From: VXNE01 sp963664635
Lineage (GTDB): Bacteria > Pseudomonadota > Gammaproteobacteria > Pseudomonadales > Azotimanducaceae
Direction of reading: 5' to 3'
Length of the DNA stretch: 64,000 nt
Assembly (NCBI GenBank): GCA_963664635.1
Contig: OY761542.1
Span: 4,154,001 to 4,218,000, forward strand
The notes below the pieces were generated by a model. The model was not told the DNA's origin. It worked only from the letters and a program-made list of their open reading frames with translations, and searched no databases. This document shows positions 8,386 to 16,914 of this stretch, in pieces. Position numbers and translations under genes: made by a program. Every line of letters starts with the position of its first letter. Position 1 is the first letter of the stretch.

Positions 8386-8976
8386 ATGCAACCGAGAGGC
8401 TCGACACTGGCCGCGCTGGTCCTGGTCGCGCTGGCGTTTCGGCTGGCGCCCTACGTTCTCCACCTGTTCGGGGTGCCGATCGACCCGGCGAACACGGAAT
8501 ACCCGTGGAACTTCTCGCCCGTCCTGCCGCTCTGCGTGTTCGGCGCGGCCTGCTACGCGTCACGCCGCGCGGCGTACCTCGCGCCCTTCGCCATCTACCT
8601 CGCCGGCGACCTCGGCATCTGGCTCCTGACCGGGCGGCCCGACTGGGCGTTCTACGACGCCCAGCCCGTGCTCTATCTCTCCGTGGCCCTGGTCGTCACC
8701 TGCGGGTTCCTCCTGCGGCGCCAGCGCACCTGGTTTCGGATCGCCGCGACCGGGCTCGGCTCCGCCGTCGTGTTCTTCGCGGTGTCCAACTTCGGCGTGT
8801 GGGCCTTCGGGGACGGCGTACGCTATCCGCACAACGCGGCGGGGCTGGTCGACTGCTACGTGCAGGCGATCCCGTTCTTCCGGAACACCCTCGTGAGCAT
8901 GGCCGTCTTCTTGCCGCTGCTCTTCAGTCGGGTGGCCCTGCGGCATCCCGCCCCGGCGACGCCGGCGGCGGCGTGA
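8386..8976 (+). CDS. DUF6580-like integral membrane protein
   Basis: 196 residues from ATG 8386, with GAGGAGGA about ten bases upstream; the alternative GTG at 8341 would place that ribosome site inside the gene. Five hydrophobic segments can be read: about residues 8-30, 45-80 (two closely spaced), 87-105, 115-140 and 163-182. The motif FFAVSNFGVWAFG and the later NAAGLVDCYVQAIPFFRNTL match the DUF6580 family of small bacterial membrane proteins of unknown role. Related proteins are sometimes compared with ECF transporter S components, but nothing here names a substrate. Confidence 0.75.
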   Translation: MQPRGSTLAALVLVALAFRLAPYVLHLFGVPIDPANTEYPWNFSPVLPLCVFGAACYASRRAAYLAPFAIYLAGDLGIWLLTGRPDWAFYDAQPVLYLSVALVVTCGFLLRRQRTWFRIAATGLGSAVVFFAVSNFGVWAFGDGVRYPHNAAGLVDCYVQAIPFFRNTLVSMAVFLPLLFSRVALRHPAPATPAAA

Positions 8977-9039
8977 TCCCGACGCGTCGCTTCGCGCCGG
9001 ACCGTCTGCGCCGGGCAGGGTAGCGCCGGGGTCCGCGCG

Positions 9040-9975
9040 ATGGCGGACGTGCGCATCGTTTCGCTCATCGCGAGCGCGACCGAGATCGTCGCCGCCCTCG
9101 GCTTCGAGGAGCAGCTCGTCGGGCGGTCGCACGAGTGCGACCATCCGCCCGGCGTGGACCGGGTTCCGGCCTGTTCGTCCTCGAGGGTCGATGCCGGCGC
9201 GCCGAGCCGGCGCATCGACCGGCAGGTCCGCGCCATCGTCGCCGAGGCCCTCTCCGTCTACCGCGTCGACGCGGCGCTGCTCGACCGCCTGGCGCCGACC
9301 CACATCATCACGCAGACGCAGTGCGAGGTCTGCGCCGTCAGCCTCGCGGACGTGGAGCGGGCGGTGTGCGAACTGGTCCAATCCAGTCCCAACGTGGTCT
9401 CGCTGGAGCCGATGGCCCTCCCGGACATCTGGCGTGACATCCGTACCGTCGCGGCGTCCGTCGGCGCGCCCGAGCGCGGCGACCGGCTCGTCGCGACACT
9501 CACGGCCCGGCTCGACGCGATCCGCGCCCGGACGGCGGCACTCGGGAAGCGTCCGGTGATCGCCTGCATCGAATGGATCGACCCGCTCATGCACGCCGAG
9601 AACTGGGTGCCGGAACTGGTGGAGATCGCCGGCGGCAGGGTCATGCTGGGGGAGCCGGGCCGCCACTCCGGTTACTTCCCGATGGAGGAACTGGTCCGCC
9701 TCGACCCCGACGTCATCGCCGTCATGCCTTGCGGCTTCGACATCGAGCGGTCGGTCCGCGAAATGCCTCCCCTGGCCAGCCACGCGGACTGGGCCCGGCT
9801 GGCGGCGGTGCGGGCGGGACGCGTCTACGTCACCGACGGCAATCAGTACTTCAACCGGCCCGGCCCACGCATCGTGGAGTCCGCGGAGATCCTCGCCGAA
9901 CTGCTCCACCCCGACGCCGTCGACTTCGGCCATCGCGGCACCGGCTGGGTCCCGTGGAACCCGGGTTCCGGCTGA
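9040..9975 (+). CDS. Cobalamin-binding-like protein of the BtuF/periplasmic-binding-protein fold, without signal peptide
   Basis: 311 residues beginning MADVRIVSLIASATEIVAALG, the start of the BtuF/FepB-type binding fold (Peripla_BP_2), but with no export signal, so the protein is presumably cytoplasmic. A SHECDHP motif near residue 30 and TQTQCEVCAV near residue 90 give conserved Cys and His typical of the cytosolic subfamily annotated as cobalamin-binding. The C-terminal VYVTDGNQYFNRPGPR block also fits. There is no btuC or btuD gene beside it. The ligand is not proven by sequence. Confidence 0.8.
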   Translation: MADVRIVSLIASATEIVAALGFEEQLVGRSHECDHPPGVDRVPACSSSRVDAGAPSRRIDRQVRAIVAEALSVYRVDAALLDRLAPTHIITQTQCEVCAVSLADVERAVCELVQSSPNVVSLEPMALPDIWRDIRTVAASVGAPERGDRLVATLTARLDAIRARTAALGKRPVIACIEWIDPLMHAENWVPELVEIAGGRVMLGEPGRHSGYFPMEELVRLDPDVIAVMPCGFDIERSVREMPPLASHADWARLAAVRAGRVYVTDGNQYFNRPGPRIVESAEILAELLHPDAVDFGHRGTGWVPWNPGSG

Positions 9976-9987
9976 CGGCCCGGACGG

Positions 9988-10671
9988 TCAGGTGTGCGCC
10001 CGCAGGAACGCGGTGCACCGCTCCCATGCGTCGGCCGCGGCCTCCTCGCGGAGCGACGGCCGCATGAAGTTCAGGAAGGCGTGCCCCGCCCCGTCGTAGC
10101 GGTGGAACTCCCAGGTCTTGCCGGCCCGGTCGAGTTCCGCGGCGATCCGGTCGACGTCCGCGGGGCTCGGGTTCTCGTCGTCGTTGCCGAACAGGCCCAG
10201 GAGCGGGCAGTCGATCTCCGCCGTGCGGTCAAACGGCGTCGGGCCGTCGCCCCACGGCACCAGGATGTTGCCTCCGTAGAAGACCACCGCCGCCTTGAGG
10301 CGGTCGCGATGCGCCGCCCACAGGTAGGACAGTCGCCCGCCCATGCAGAAACCGATCACGCACTGCCGGCCCGGATCGGAGCGGTCGGCCAGCCAGCCCC
10401 CGGCCGCCTCGTAGTCACGCAGGATCTCCACGTCCCGCAGCAGGCCCATCCGTGCGAGCGGATTGAGGTCGCCAGACTCCTGCCGGTGGTACAGGTCCGG
10501 CGCAGCAGCCACGAACCCGGAGTCGGCCAGCCGGTGACAGATGTCCTGGATGAACGCGTCCACGCCGGGGGCGTGCATGCAGACGAGCACGCCCGCACCG
10601 CCGGCCTCCCCCGCCACGTACACGGGCATGACCGAACCATCGACCTCGACCGTCTCGAAGCGACCCGCCAT
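9988..10671 (-). CDS. Dienelactone hydrolase family protein
   Basis: 227 residues from ATG 10671 with GGAGG upstream; a longer reading from 10731 adds non-family residues. The alpha/beta hydrolase triad expected for dienelactone hydrolases is visible: a cysteine nucleophile in GFCMGG, an aspartate in FGNDDENPS, and a histidine in DGAGHAFLN. The N-terminal part VLVCMHAPGVDAF also fits. Such enzymes open dienelactones in aromatic-ring breakdown, but many family members act on other small esters. It diverges from mvaD; a possible -10 hexamer for mvaD (TATGAT at 10739) lies between. Confidence 0.88.
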   Translation of the reverse strand: MAGRFETVEVDGSVMPVYVAGEAGGAGVLVCMHAPGVDAFIQDICHRLADSGFVAAAPDLYHRQESGDLNPLARMGLLRDVEILRDYEAAGGWLADRSDPGRQCVIGFCMGGRLSYLWAAHRDRLKAAVVFYGGNILVPWGDGPTPFDRTAEIDCPLLGLFGNDDENPSPADVDRIAAELDRAGKTWEFHRYDGAGHAFLNFMRPSLREEAAADAWERCTAFLRAHT

Positions 10672-10815
10672 GATGCCTCCCCCGCAACGCGATCTTCGGA
10701 TTAAAGCACCCGCGGGCGGTGCCGCGCACACCCGATGCTATGATCCGCGGCCACGCCCCGGGCGGCCCCGCCGCAGTGCCTCGCAGCCGCATCGCCGGGG
10801 GAGCGAGGCCCGTCG

Positions 10816-11778
10816 ATGCCCGAGCGAGCGACCGCCACCGCCCATCCCAACATCGCGCTGGTGAAGTACTGGGGCAAGACGCCGGGACCGGGCAACGTCC
10901 CGGCCACCCCCTCGCTCTCGGTGACCCTCGACGCGCTGACCACCACGACGACGGCACGCGCAGCCACCGCCGACCGCATCGTCCTGGACGGGGCGCCGGT
11001 CGCCGACCCCAAGATCGAGGCATTCCTGCGCGCACTGCGCGCCGATTTCGACATCCCGCCGGTCGCGGTGACGAGTTCCAGCGACTTTCCGGCCGGCTGC
11101 GGTCTCGCATCGTCCGCCTCCGGGTTCGCCGCCCTGATCACCGCCGTCGATGGCGCCCTGCGACTGGGGCTGGGTCCCGACGAACGCTCGGAGTGGGCGC
11201 GGCGCGGCTCCGGATCCGCCGCCCGATCCCTGGTCGGGGGCATCGGAACGCTGTCGGAGAGCGGCGGCCGATGGTTGGCGCGGGAACTGCTTGCCGCGGA
11301 CGCCTGGCCCCTGCGGATCGTCATCGGGGTCACCTCGCGCAAACGCAAGGCGGTCGGGTCGACGCAAGGGATGGAGCGCTCCCGCACGACGTCGCCGTTC
11401 TACGCAGCCTGGGTGAAATCGACGGCAACCGACTTCGCCGACGCCGAACGGGCGGTGATCGCACGCGACTTCGATGCCCTCGGACGCATCGCCGAGGGCA
11501 GTTGTCTCAAGATGCACGCGCTCATGCTGTCGAGCGACCCGGCGCTGCTCTACTGGAACGGCGCCACGGTGGAGTGCCTGCATCGCATCCGCGCCCTGCG
11601 CGCCGCCGGGACCGACGTCTTCTTCACCGTCGACGCCGGCCCCCAGGTCAAGGCCGTGTGCACCCCGCAAGCCGAACGCGCCGTCCGCGATGCCCTGGCA
11701 TCGGTCCCCGGCGTCGAGGAAGTGCTGGTCAGCGGCCTCGGGGCGGGCGCATCGTGCACGGTCTCCCCCGAGGCGTAG
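10816..11778 (+). CDS. mvaD: Diphosphomevalonate decarboxylase
   Basis: 320 residues, normal for bacterial MvaD. This GHMP-family enzyme uses ATP to convert mevalonate diphosphate to isopentenyl diphosphate. The substrate-binding N-terminus HPNIALVKYWGK (about residues 10-21), the SSSDFPAGCGLASSASG loop (87-103), GSGSAARSLVGG (131-142) and the STQGM...TTSPFY stretch (182-196) are all present. The catalytic aspartate is in FFTVDAGPQVK (Asp273). The gene ends five bases before phosphomevalonate kinase, so the two form a unit. Together with the reductase-kinase fusion at 18812 it supplies a mevalonate route. Confidence 0.95.
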   Translation: MPERATATAHPNIALVKYWGKTPGPGNVPATPSLSVTLDALTTTTTARAATADRIVLDGAPVADPKIEAFLRALRADFDIPPVAVTSSSDFPAGCGLASSASGFAALITAVDGALRLGLGPDERSEWARRGSGSAARSLVGGIGTLSESGGRWLARELLAADAWPLRIVIGVTSRKRKAVGSTQGMERSRTTSPFYAAWVKSTATDFADAERAVIARDFDALGRIAEGSCLKMHALMLSSDPALLYWNGATVECLHRIRALRAAGTDVFFTVDAGPQVKAVCTPQAERAVRDALASVPGVEEVLVSGLGAGASCTVSPEA

Positions 11779-11783
11779 GAGGG

Positions 11784-12752
11784 ATGCCGGACCGCACCCT
11801 GGTGCATGCCAGCGCGCCCGGCAAGCTCGTCCTGGCCGGGGAGTACGCGGTCCTCGCCGGGGCCCCGGCCGTCGTGGCCGCCATCGACCGGCGGGTCTCC
11901 TGCCGCATCGGCGGCCGCGGCGCCGGGACCTGGAGCTTTCGGAGCCGCGGTTTCGAGGCGCGTTCCAGGCACTCCGCGGACGCCCTTCCCACCGCGCCCG
12001 GCGACCCCGCCACGCTCGTCGGCCACGCGCTGCGTCGGCTCGGAATCGACCCGGGCTCGCAGCCGAAGCATCTGGGATTCGAGATCGACTCGCGGCCCTG
12101 CTACCGGGGGAACGCCAAGCTGGGCCTGGGCTCGAGCGCCGCGGCGACGGTTGCCGTAGCCGCGGCGGTGTCCACCCTGGGCGGGATCGAATGCACACTG
12201 CCCCAAGCGCTTGCCATCCATCGCGACCTCCAGGGTGGCTCCGGCAGCGGCCTGGACGTCGCCGCGGCTTTCCGTGGGGGCGTGATCCGGTACCGGTCCG
12301 GCGAGGCGCGATCGATCCGGTTGCCCGATGGCGTCCACTGCCTGTTCGTGTACGCCGGCTGGGCCACGGAGACCCGCGACCTCGTGCAACGATTCGACGC
12401 TTGGCGCGGCAACGGCGACCCGCCGGAGTTACGCCGCCTGGTCGAATGCGCCGAGGCCGTCGCCGAACCGGCCGGCCCCTTCCTGGAAAAGCTGGCGGAG
12501 TATATCGATGCCCTGGAGGCACTGGACCGGGCCGCGGGCATCGGCATCGTCTCCGAACCGCACGCTGTCGCGGCCACCCTCGCCCGTCGCCACGGCGCGC
12601 TCTACAAGCCCTGCGGCGCGGGCGGCGGGGACATGGGGGTGGCGCTGTCGAAGGACGACGAGGCACTCGCCGCTTTCGGCGCCGCGACAGCGAAGGCCGG
12701 CCTGCAACTCGTGCCCGCGTCGATCGACCCCGCGGGCGTGCGGGTGTCCTGA
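11784..12752 (+). CDS. mvaK2: Phosphomevalonate kinase
   Basis: 322 residues from ATG 11784, with AGGAGGG just upstream overlapping the end of mvaD. A GHMP kinase: motif 1 ASAPGKLVLAGEYAVLAG (residues 9-26), motif 2 KLGLGSSAAA (112-121), and motif 3 KPCGAGGGDMG near the C-terminus. The EYAVL start is typical for phosphomevalonate kinase as against mevalonate kinase, which has EHAVV and is found in the fusion at 18812. It phosphorylates 5-phosphomevalonate to the diphosphate, feeding MvaD beside it. It ends 20 bases from the convergent aminotransferase. Confidence 0.92.
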   Translation: MPDRTLVHASAPGKLVLAGEYAVLAGAPAVVAAIDRRVSCRIGGRGAGTWSFRSRGFEARSRHSADALPTAPGDPATLVGHALRRLGIDPGSQPKHLGFEIDSRPCYRGNAKLGLGSSAAATVAVAAAVSTLGGIECTLPQALAIHRDLQGGSGSGLDVAAAFRGGVIRYRSGEARSIRLPDGVHCLFVYAGWATETRDLVQRFDAWRGNGDPPELRRLVECAEAVAEPAGPFLEKLAEYIDALEALDRAAGIGIVSEPHAVAATLARRHGALYKPCGAGGGDMGVALSKDDEALAAFGAATAKAGLQLVPASIDPAGVRVS

Positions 12753-12772
12753 CCCGTCTTTCCCGACCCGCG

Positions 12773-13924
12773 TCAGTCGAACAGGCCCTGGAACTCCGGC
12801 GCCGCGTTGCTGGTGCGCGCCTCCCGGATGCAGCGCGCCAGGATCGGGATGCCGTCCCGGATGTCCGCGTCCGGCACGTGCCCGAAGGCCAGCCGCAGGT
12901 AGGGTACCCGTGCGCCGTCGATGTGGAAGTTGGCCCCCGGCGCGAAATGCACCCCGCGCTCGGCGGCGATACGGAGGAGCCTGTCCTGGTCCACGTCGGC
13001 CGGAAAGCGCACCCAGACGAACAGCCCGCCGGCCGGGTTCGACCAGGCGCAGACGTCGGACAGCTCGTTGCCGAGCCCCTCGACCACCAGGTTCTTCTTG
13101 ACCTTGAGATAAGCGTTCAGTTCTTCGGTCAGACCCCAGACATCGTCCCGGTACAGCTCCGCGACCACCGCCGCCGCGAAGGTGTTGGCGCCCGCGTCAT
13201 GGCGCCGCGCCAGGATCGTGTCGAACAGCGGCGGCCGGGCGAACAGGTACCCGAGCCGCATCCCGGGCGCCAGGATCTTCGACAGCGAACACAGGTAGAC
13301 GATGCCCTCGTAGTCCGACAGCGCGAAGAGCGCCGGGGGCTTCTCGCCGTCGAAGTGCACGTCGCCGTAGCAGTTGTCCTCCACGATCGGGATGCCGTGG
13401 CGCTCGGCGACCTCGATCAACCGCCGCCTGCGGTCCAACGGCATCGTCGCCCCGGTCGGGTTCTGATACGTCGTGAGGGCATAGATGAACTTCGGGCGCC
13501 GCGCGTCGCCGAGTTCGTCCAGCTTCGCCTCGAGCAGGTCGACGCGCATGCCGTCCTCGTCCACCGGCAGACCCTGCATGTCGATGCCGAGCGAACGGTA
13601 GGCGCCGATGGTGCCGACGTAGGTGAACTCCTCGCAGATCACCGTGTCCCCGGGCCGGGTGAGCGCCTCCGCCGTGAGCGTCACCGCCTGCATCGAGCCG
13701 TTCGTGAGCGCGATGCGCTCCGGATCCACCGCCACGCCTTCCCGCTCGGACTCCCGCCGCGCCATCACCGCCCGCAGCCCCGGGTGGCCGAGCTTGCCCG
13801 GATAGTCGGTGAGCTCCGCGAACTCCTGTGCGATGGCCGCCGTCGCCGCTCGCTGCATCCGCTCGATGGGGAAGGTCTCCGGGTTGGTGCGGCCTACGGC
13901 GAAGTTGAAGGTGCGGTCTGGCAT
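12773..13924 (-). CDS. PLP-dependent class I/II aminotransferase
   Basis: 383 residues from ATG 13924. Fold-type I features: TNGSMQAVTLTAEAL (cofactor phosphate-binding region), TYQNPTG, VEDNCYGD with the pyridine-nitrogen aspartate, and SLSKILAPGMRLGY carrying the Schiff-base lysine. The overall look resembles the MocR/LysN-type aminotransferases without a DNA-binding domain. The amino donor and substrate cannot be read from sequence. It converges with mvaK2 and diverges, by only 30 bases, from the DUF6642-like gene. Confidence 0.88.
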   Translation of the reverse strand: MPDRTFNFAVGRTNPETFPIERMQRAATAAIAQEFAELTDYPGKLGHPGLRAVMARRESEREGVAVDPERIALTNGSMQAVTLTAEALTRPGDTVICEEFTYVGTIGAYRSLGIDMQGLPVDEDGMRVDLLEAKLDELGDARRPKFIYALTTYQNPTGATMPLDRRRRLIEVAERHGIPIVEDNCYGDVHFDGEKPPALFALSDYEGIVYLCSLSKILAPGMRLGYLFARPPLFDTILARRHDAGANTFAAAVVAELYRDDVWGLTEELNAYLKVKKNLVVEGLGNELSDVCAWSNPAGGLFVWVRFPADVDQDRLLRIAAERGVHFAPGANFHIDGARVPYLRLAFGHVPDADIRDGIPILARCIREARTSNAAPEFQGLFD

Positions 13925-13954
13925 ACTTTGGTCCCAGGTTCACAAGGTGTGGAG

Positions 13955-14575
13955 ATGGGAGCGTTGGCGGGCATTTCGCGGGTTTTCGGCATCGAAGCAC
14001 AGTGGAAGGATCAAACCGAACTGTCCGCAAAACCCATGTTGGAGGCAGTGGCAGGCTATCACGGCGCCAGTACGGAACATCGAGTTGCCAGGACACCCGA
14101 GGAGCTTCGGGGCCACCTGTTGGAGTGGGATAAGCTCCGCTCCGCATGCTGCTTTGTTCATTTGTGGTTCCATGGCTCCAGTGGGCACGTCTGGCCCAAC
14201 GACTCTGCCGGTCTCGGTCTCGACAACATCCTGGACGCGTACGGTCCGAACGGTCCTCCTTGGGCCAACTGTGTAATGCACTTCGGCGCATGCTCGACGA
14301 TGTCGGAGGACTCGTCCAAACTCCACGAATTCGTCGAGAAGACTGGACTATCGGCCATTAGCGGATATGAATGCGACGTCGGATGGATCGAGCCCTTGGC
14401 ACTCGAGTCGCTTTACCTGTACTACCTCCTGGAAGCACTACGCGACACCCCAAGCGACACCCCCGGAGCAACCGAAAAACACATGAGGATCGTCCGGGAC
14501 AAGCTGGCGAACTCCCGTCGCACCGCAGCGTTTTGTCAAGCGTTGGGATTCAAGATGGTCGTCAAGGGAGACTAG
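13955..14575 (+). CDS. DUF6642-like protein, candidate caspase/CHAT-fold protease
   Basis: 206 residues from ATG 13955 (an in-frame GTG lies two codons earlier). The pattern CCFVHLWFHGSSGHVW (His73) followed by CVMHFGACSTMS (Cys113) and AISGYECDVGWIEPLAL resembles the DUF6642 family. A His-Gly followed by a Cys after a beta-strand is the layout of caspase-like and CHAT peptidases. Family membership is from recall of its motifs; proteolytic activity is inference. Base composition is visibly less GC-rich than the neighbours, and the 3' end overlaps the convergent DNA methyltransferase by 14 bases. The pair looks like an accessory insertion between core metabolic genes. Confidence 0.65.
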   Translation: MGALAGISRVFGIEAQWKDQTELSAKPMLEAVAGYHGASTEHRVARTPEELRGHLLEWDKLRSACCFVHLWFHGSSGHVWPNDSAGLGLDNILDAYGPNGPPWANCVMHFGACSTMSEDSSKLHEFVEKTGLSAISGYECDVGWIEPLALESLYLYYLLEALRDTPSDTPGATEKHMRIVRDKLANSRRTAAFCQALGFKMVVKGD

Positions 14576-15953
14576 CCGCTCGGCCGGCCCCCCGTTCCGA
14601 CGGTGACACTTCCGGCTTGACCAGCCCGATCGCGTACTCCTCGTGCATGCGGTGCTCGATCCGGCTCTCCTTCGAACTGCCCCATCGCGCCGGCATCATC
14701 CGCTTGTCCCGGTCGAGACGACGCACGCCAATTCCGGCGCATGCAAACCCGAGACCCTCGGCGATAGCGGCGAGCGCCCGGTGCGTCTCCACGTCCATCC
14801 CCCTGAGCGTGGATGTCCCTACAACGACGACCGCCGAACCCCCGACGCGCAGGACGCGGTGCATTTCTCTCAGAACGCCTGACATCTCGCAGAAGTACCG
14901 TCGCAACACCAGGGCCTTCCGCTCGTCCCTTTCGGCCAGCGTGGCCAAGGTCGCCTCACAACGCTCCGGCAGCGGGACGGGACTCTCCGGGGCCAGCGCA
15001 TCGTGCCCCAGGTACGTCTTCCGCAGGTCCTTGAGATCGTCGAGCGACCACCCGAACCAGACCAGCGAGAACTTGTGCGCCCGCATGTAGTCGATGGCGT
15101 TGTTGGCGTAGGGCGGCGATGTCACGACCAGATCCACGCTTTCCGGGGCCAGTCCCGTGTCGCTCGCACTTGCCGCCAGAATCTTCGCCTGCGTCCGCGC
15201 CGGGATTTCGCAACCTGGAGCGGCATTGGCCTTCAAGCGCTTCTCGAACGCCGCGAACGCAGATGGGGTGGTCTTGTCGAGAACACGGTGCGGCCTCGTG
15301 TGTGCGAGGTCGCGCGCCAGGGAGACGCCACCGGACTTCGCGATGATGGTGGACGAAAAGGCTACCTTGAGGAACTGCTGCATGGAGCGCCCCTCGATCC
15401 CCTCGATTTGCCGCAGAAGGGCCGCCAACTCCAATTGCCGGTCCTCGGGGAACCAGTAGTCCAGGAAGTCGCGGGTCTTCGCGTCGAATCGCTCTAGGAG
15501 GTCGCCCTTGAGTTTGACGCGGCCCGTCCAATAGTCCTTCTGCGCCCGCTCCAGTACCGCGCGCCCCGTCTTGAGCGCGTCGACCGGGCGGACCGGCGTC
15601 AGCTTGGCCGCCGCGATCATGCGGGCCAGCGGATCGATGTCGCAGCCTATTGCGCGGCGCCCGAGACGCTGGGCTTCCACCAGGGTCGTTCCGGATCCCG
15701 ACATGGGATCCAGGACGGTCTGTCCCGGCTCGGACAGGCGTTCGATGAAGAACTGCGGTAGCTGTGGCGGGAATTTGGCCGGAAAGGGGTGCCAGCCGTG
15801 GGTCGCGAACCTCCCATTGGTCCCGTGGAACCCCAGGTCAGCCTCGAGCAGGCGCGCCAACCGATCCACAACCCCGTCGCGGGATGATGCCCCATCGCCG
15901 TGCGCAGCCTCCGGCTGCGGCGGAGAGTTCTCCAACGGATCCGTCCACTGCAT
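14562..15953 (-). CDS. DNA methyltransferase (N4-cytosine/N6-adenine type)
   Basis: 463 residues from ATG 15953, preceded by GGGAG; longer readings cross the divergent crotonase gene. The S-adenosylmethionine motif is DPMSGSGTT (residues 82-90) and the catalytic motif is TSPPY (278-282), so motif I precedes motif IV, with about 190 residues between them that may include target recognition. The C-terminal LREMHRVLRVGGSAVVVVG block is the typical final strand region. No restriction endonuclease is adjacent; the partner across the shared 3' end is the DUF6642-like protein. It may be an orphan methylase or part of an undescribed two-gene system. Confidence 0.88.
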   Translation of the reverse strand: MQWTDPLENSPPQPEAAHGDGASSRDGVVDRLARLLEADLGFHGTNGRFATHGWHPFPAKFPPQLPQFFIERLSEPGQTVLDPMSGSGTTLVEAQRLGRRAIGCDIDPLARMIAAAKLTPVRPVDALKTGRAVLERAQKDYWTGRVKLKGDLLERFDAKTRDFLDYWFPEDRQLELAALLRQIEGIEGRSMQQFLKVAFSSTIIAKSGGVSLARDLAHTRPHRVLDKTTPSAFAAFEKRLKANAAPGCEIPARTQAKILAASASDTGLAPESVDLVVTSPPYANNAIDYMRAHKFSLVWFGWSLDDLKDLRKTYLGHDALAPESPVPLPERCEATLATLAERDERKALVLRRYFCEMSGVLREMHRVLRVGGSAVVVVGTSTLRGMDVETHRALAAIAEGLGFACAGIGVRRLDRDKRMMPARWGSSKESRIEHRMHEEYAIGLVKPEVSPSERGAGRAASLP

Positions 15954-16080
15954 GCTCCCGCGGTATCTTATCGGATTCGGCTTCCGGACGGACCCAACCG
16001 GTCGAACACCGGACCGGGCCACCACCGCCTGCGGGTTTGCGCGTACACTTGCGCGTTTTTCCCACCCCCCGGGAGGCCTC

Positions 16081-16902
16081 ATGACCATCAGCGCTTCCGC
16101 CACCGACGAACTGCTCGTCGAGCAGCAGGATCGCATCCTCATCCTGACGCTCAACCGCCCGGAGCGCCTGAACGCGATCAGCCCCGGCATGCTCCAGGAA
16201 CTTTCGGCGAAGCTGGTGGAGGCCAACAAGGATCCCGACATCCGCTGCATCGTGCTGACCGGCGCCGGACGCGGCTTCTGTGCCGGGCTCGACCTCGTCG
16301 CCGTCAACGAGGGCGGCATCGGCAGCCGGGAATCCGCGCGCGGGCAGAACCGGCCGCGGCAACTCTTCGACCTGCGCGACGCGCCGATCAACGTGATGTG
16401 GAACATCGACACGCCCGTGGTGTGCGCCATCAACGGCGCGGCGGCGGGCTACGGCATGGACCTCACGCTGCTCGCCGACATCCGGATCGCCGCGCAGCGG
16501 TCGAAGCTGGCCGCGGTTACGGCCAAGCGCAACGTCGTGCCGGAGAGCGGCGGTACCTGGCTCCTGCCCCGGCTCATAGGCTGGGGGAAGGCGGCCGAGC
16601 TCTACTACCGCGCACGCACGATCGGTGCCGAAGAGGCGCTTGAGATCGGCCTGGTCAACACGGTGGTACCGGACGACGAACTCCTGCCGACGGCCCTCGA
16701 GTGGGCCAACGAGATCGCGGACAACGCGCCCATGGCGGTGCAGACCACAAAGCGCATGATGCGCATGGGGCTCGAGGAGTCCTACGACACCGCGGTCGAT
16801 CACCTGATGGTGCACCTGAACGCCATGTTCGCCAGCGAGGATTTCGAGGAGGGCGTGCGCGCGTTCCTCGAGCGGCGCAAGCCGCAGTTCACGGGACGGT
16901 AA
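16081..16902 (+). CDS. Enoyl-CoA hydratase/isomerase family protein
   Basis: 273 residues from ATG 16081. Crotonase features: LNRPERLNAIS, the oxyanion region GAGRGFCAGLDL, INGAAAGYGMDLTLLADIRIA, and VVPESGGTWLLPRLIG with the second catalytic-region glutamate. It acts on an acyl-CoA thioester, probably by hydration or isomerisation. It heads a run with the eIF2B-like gene, 12 bases downstream. The upstream 127 bases are shared with the divergent methyltransferase. Confidence 0.9.
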   Translation: MTISASATDELLVEQQDRILILTLNRPERLNAISPGMLQELSAKLVEANKDPDIRCIVLTGAGRGFCAGLDLVAVNEGGIGSRESARGQNRPRQLFDLRDAPINVMWNIDTPVVCAINGAAAGYGMDLTLLADIRIAAQRSKLAAVTAKRNVVPESGGTWLLPRLIGWGKAAELYYRARTIGAEEALEIGLVNTVVPDDELLPTALEWANEIADNAPMAVQTTKRMMRMGLEESYDTAVDHLMVHLNAMFASEDFEEGVRAFLERRKPQFTGR

Positions 16903-16914
16903 CCCCGGAGCGCG

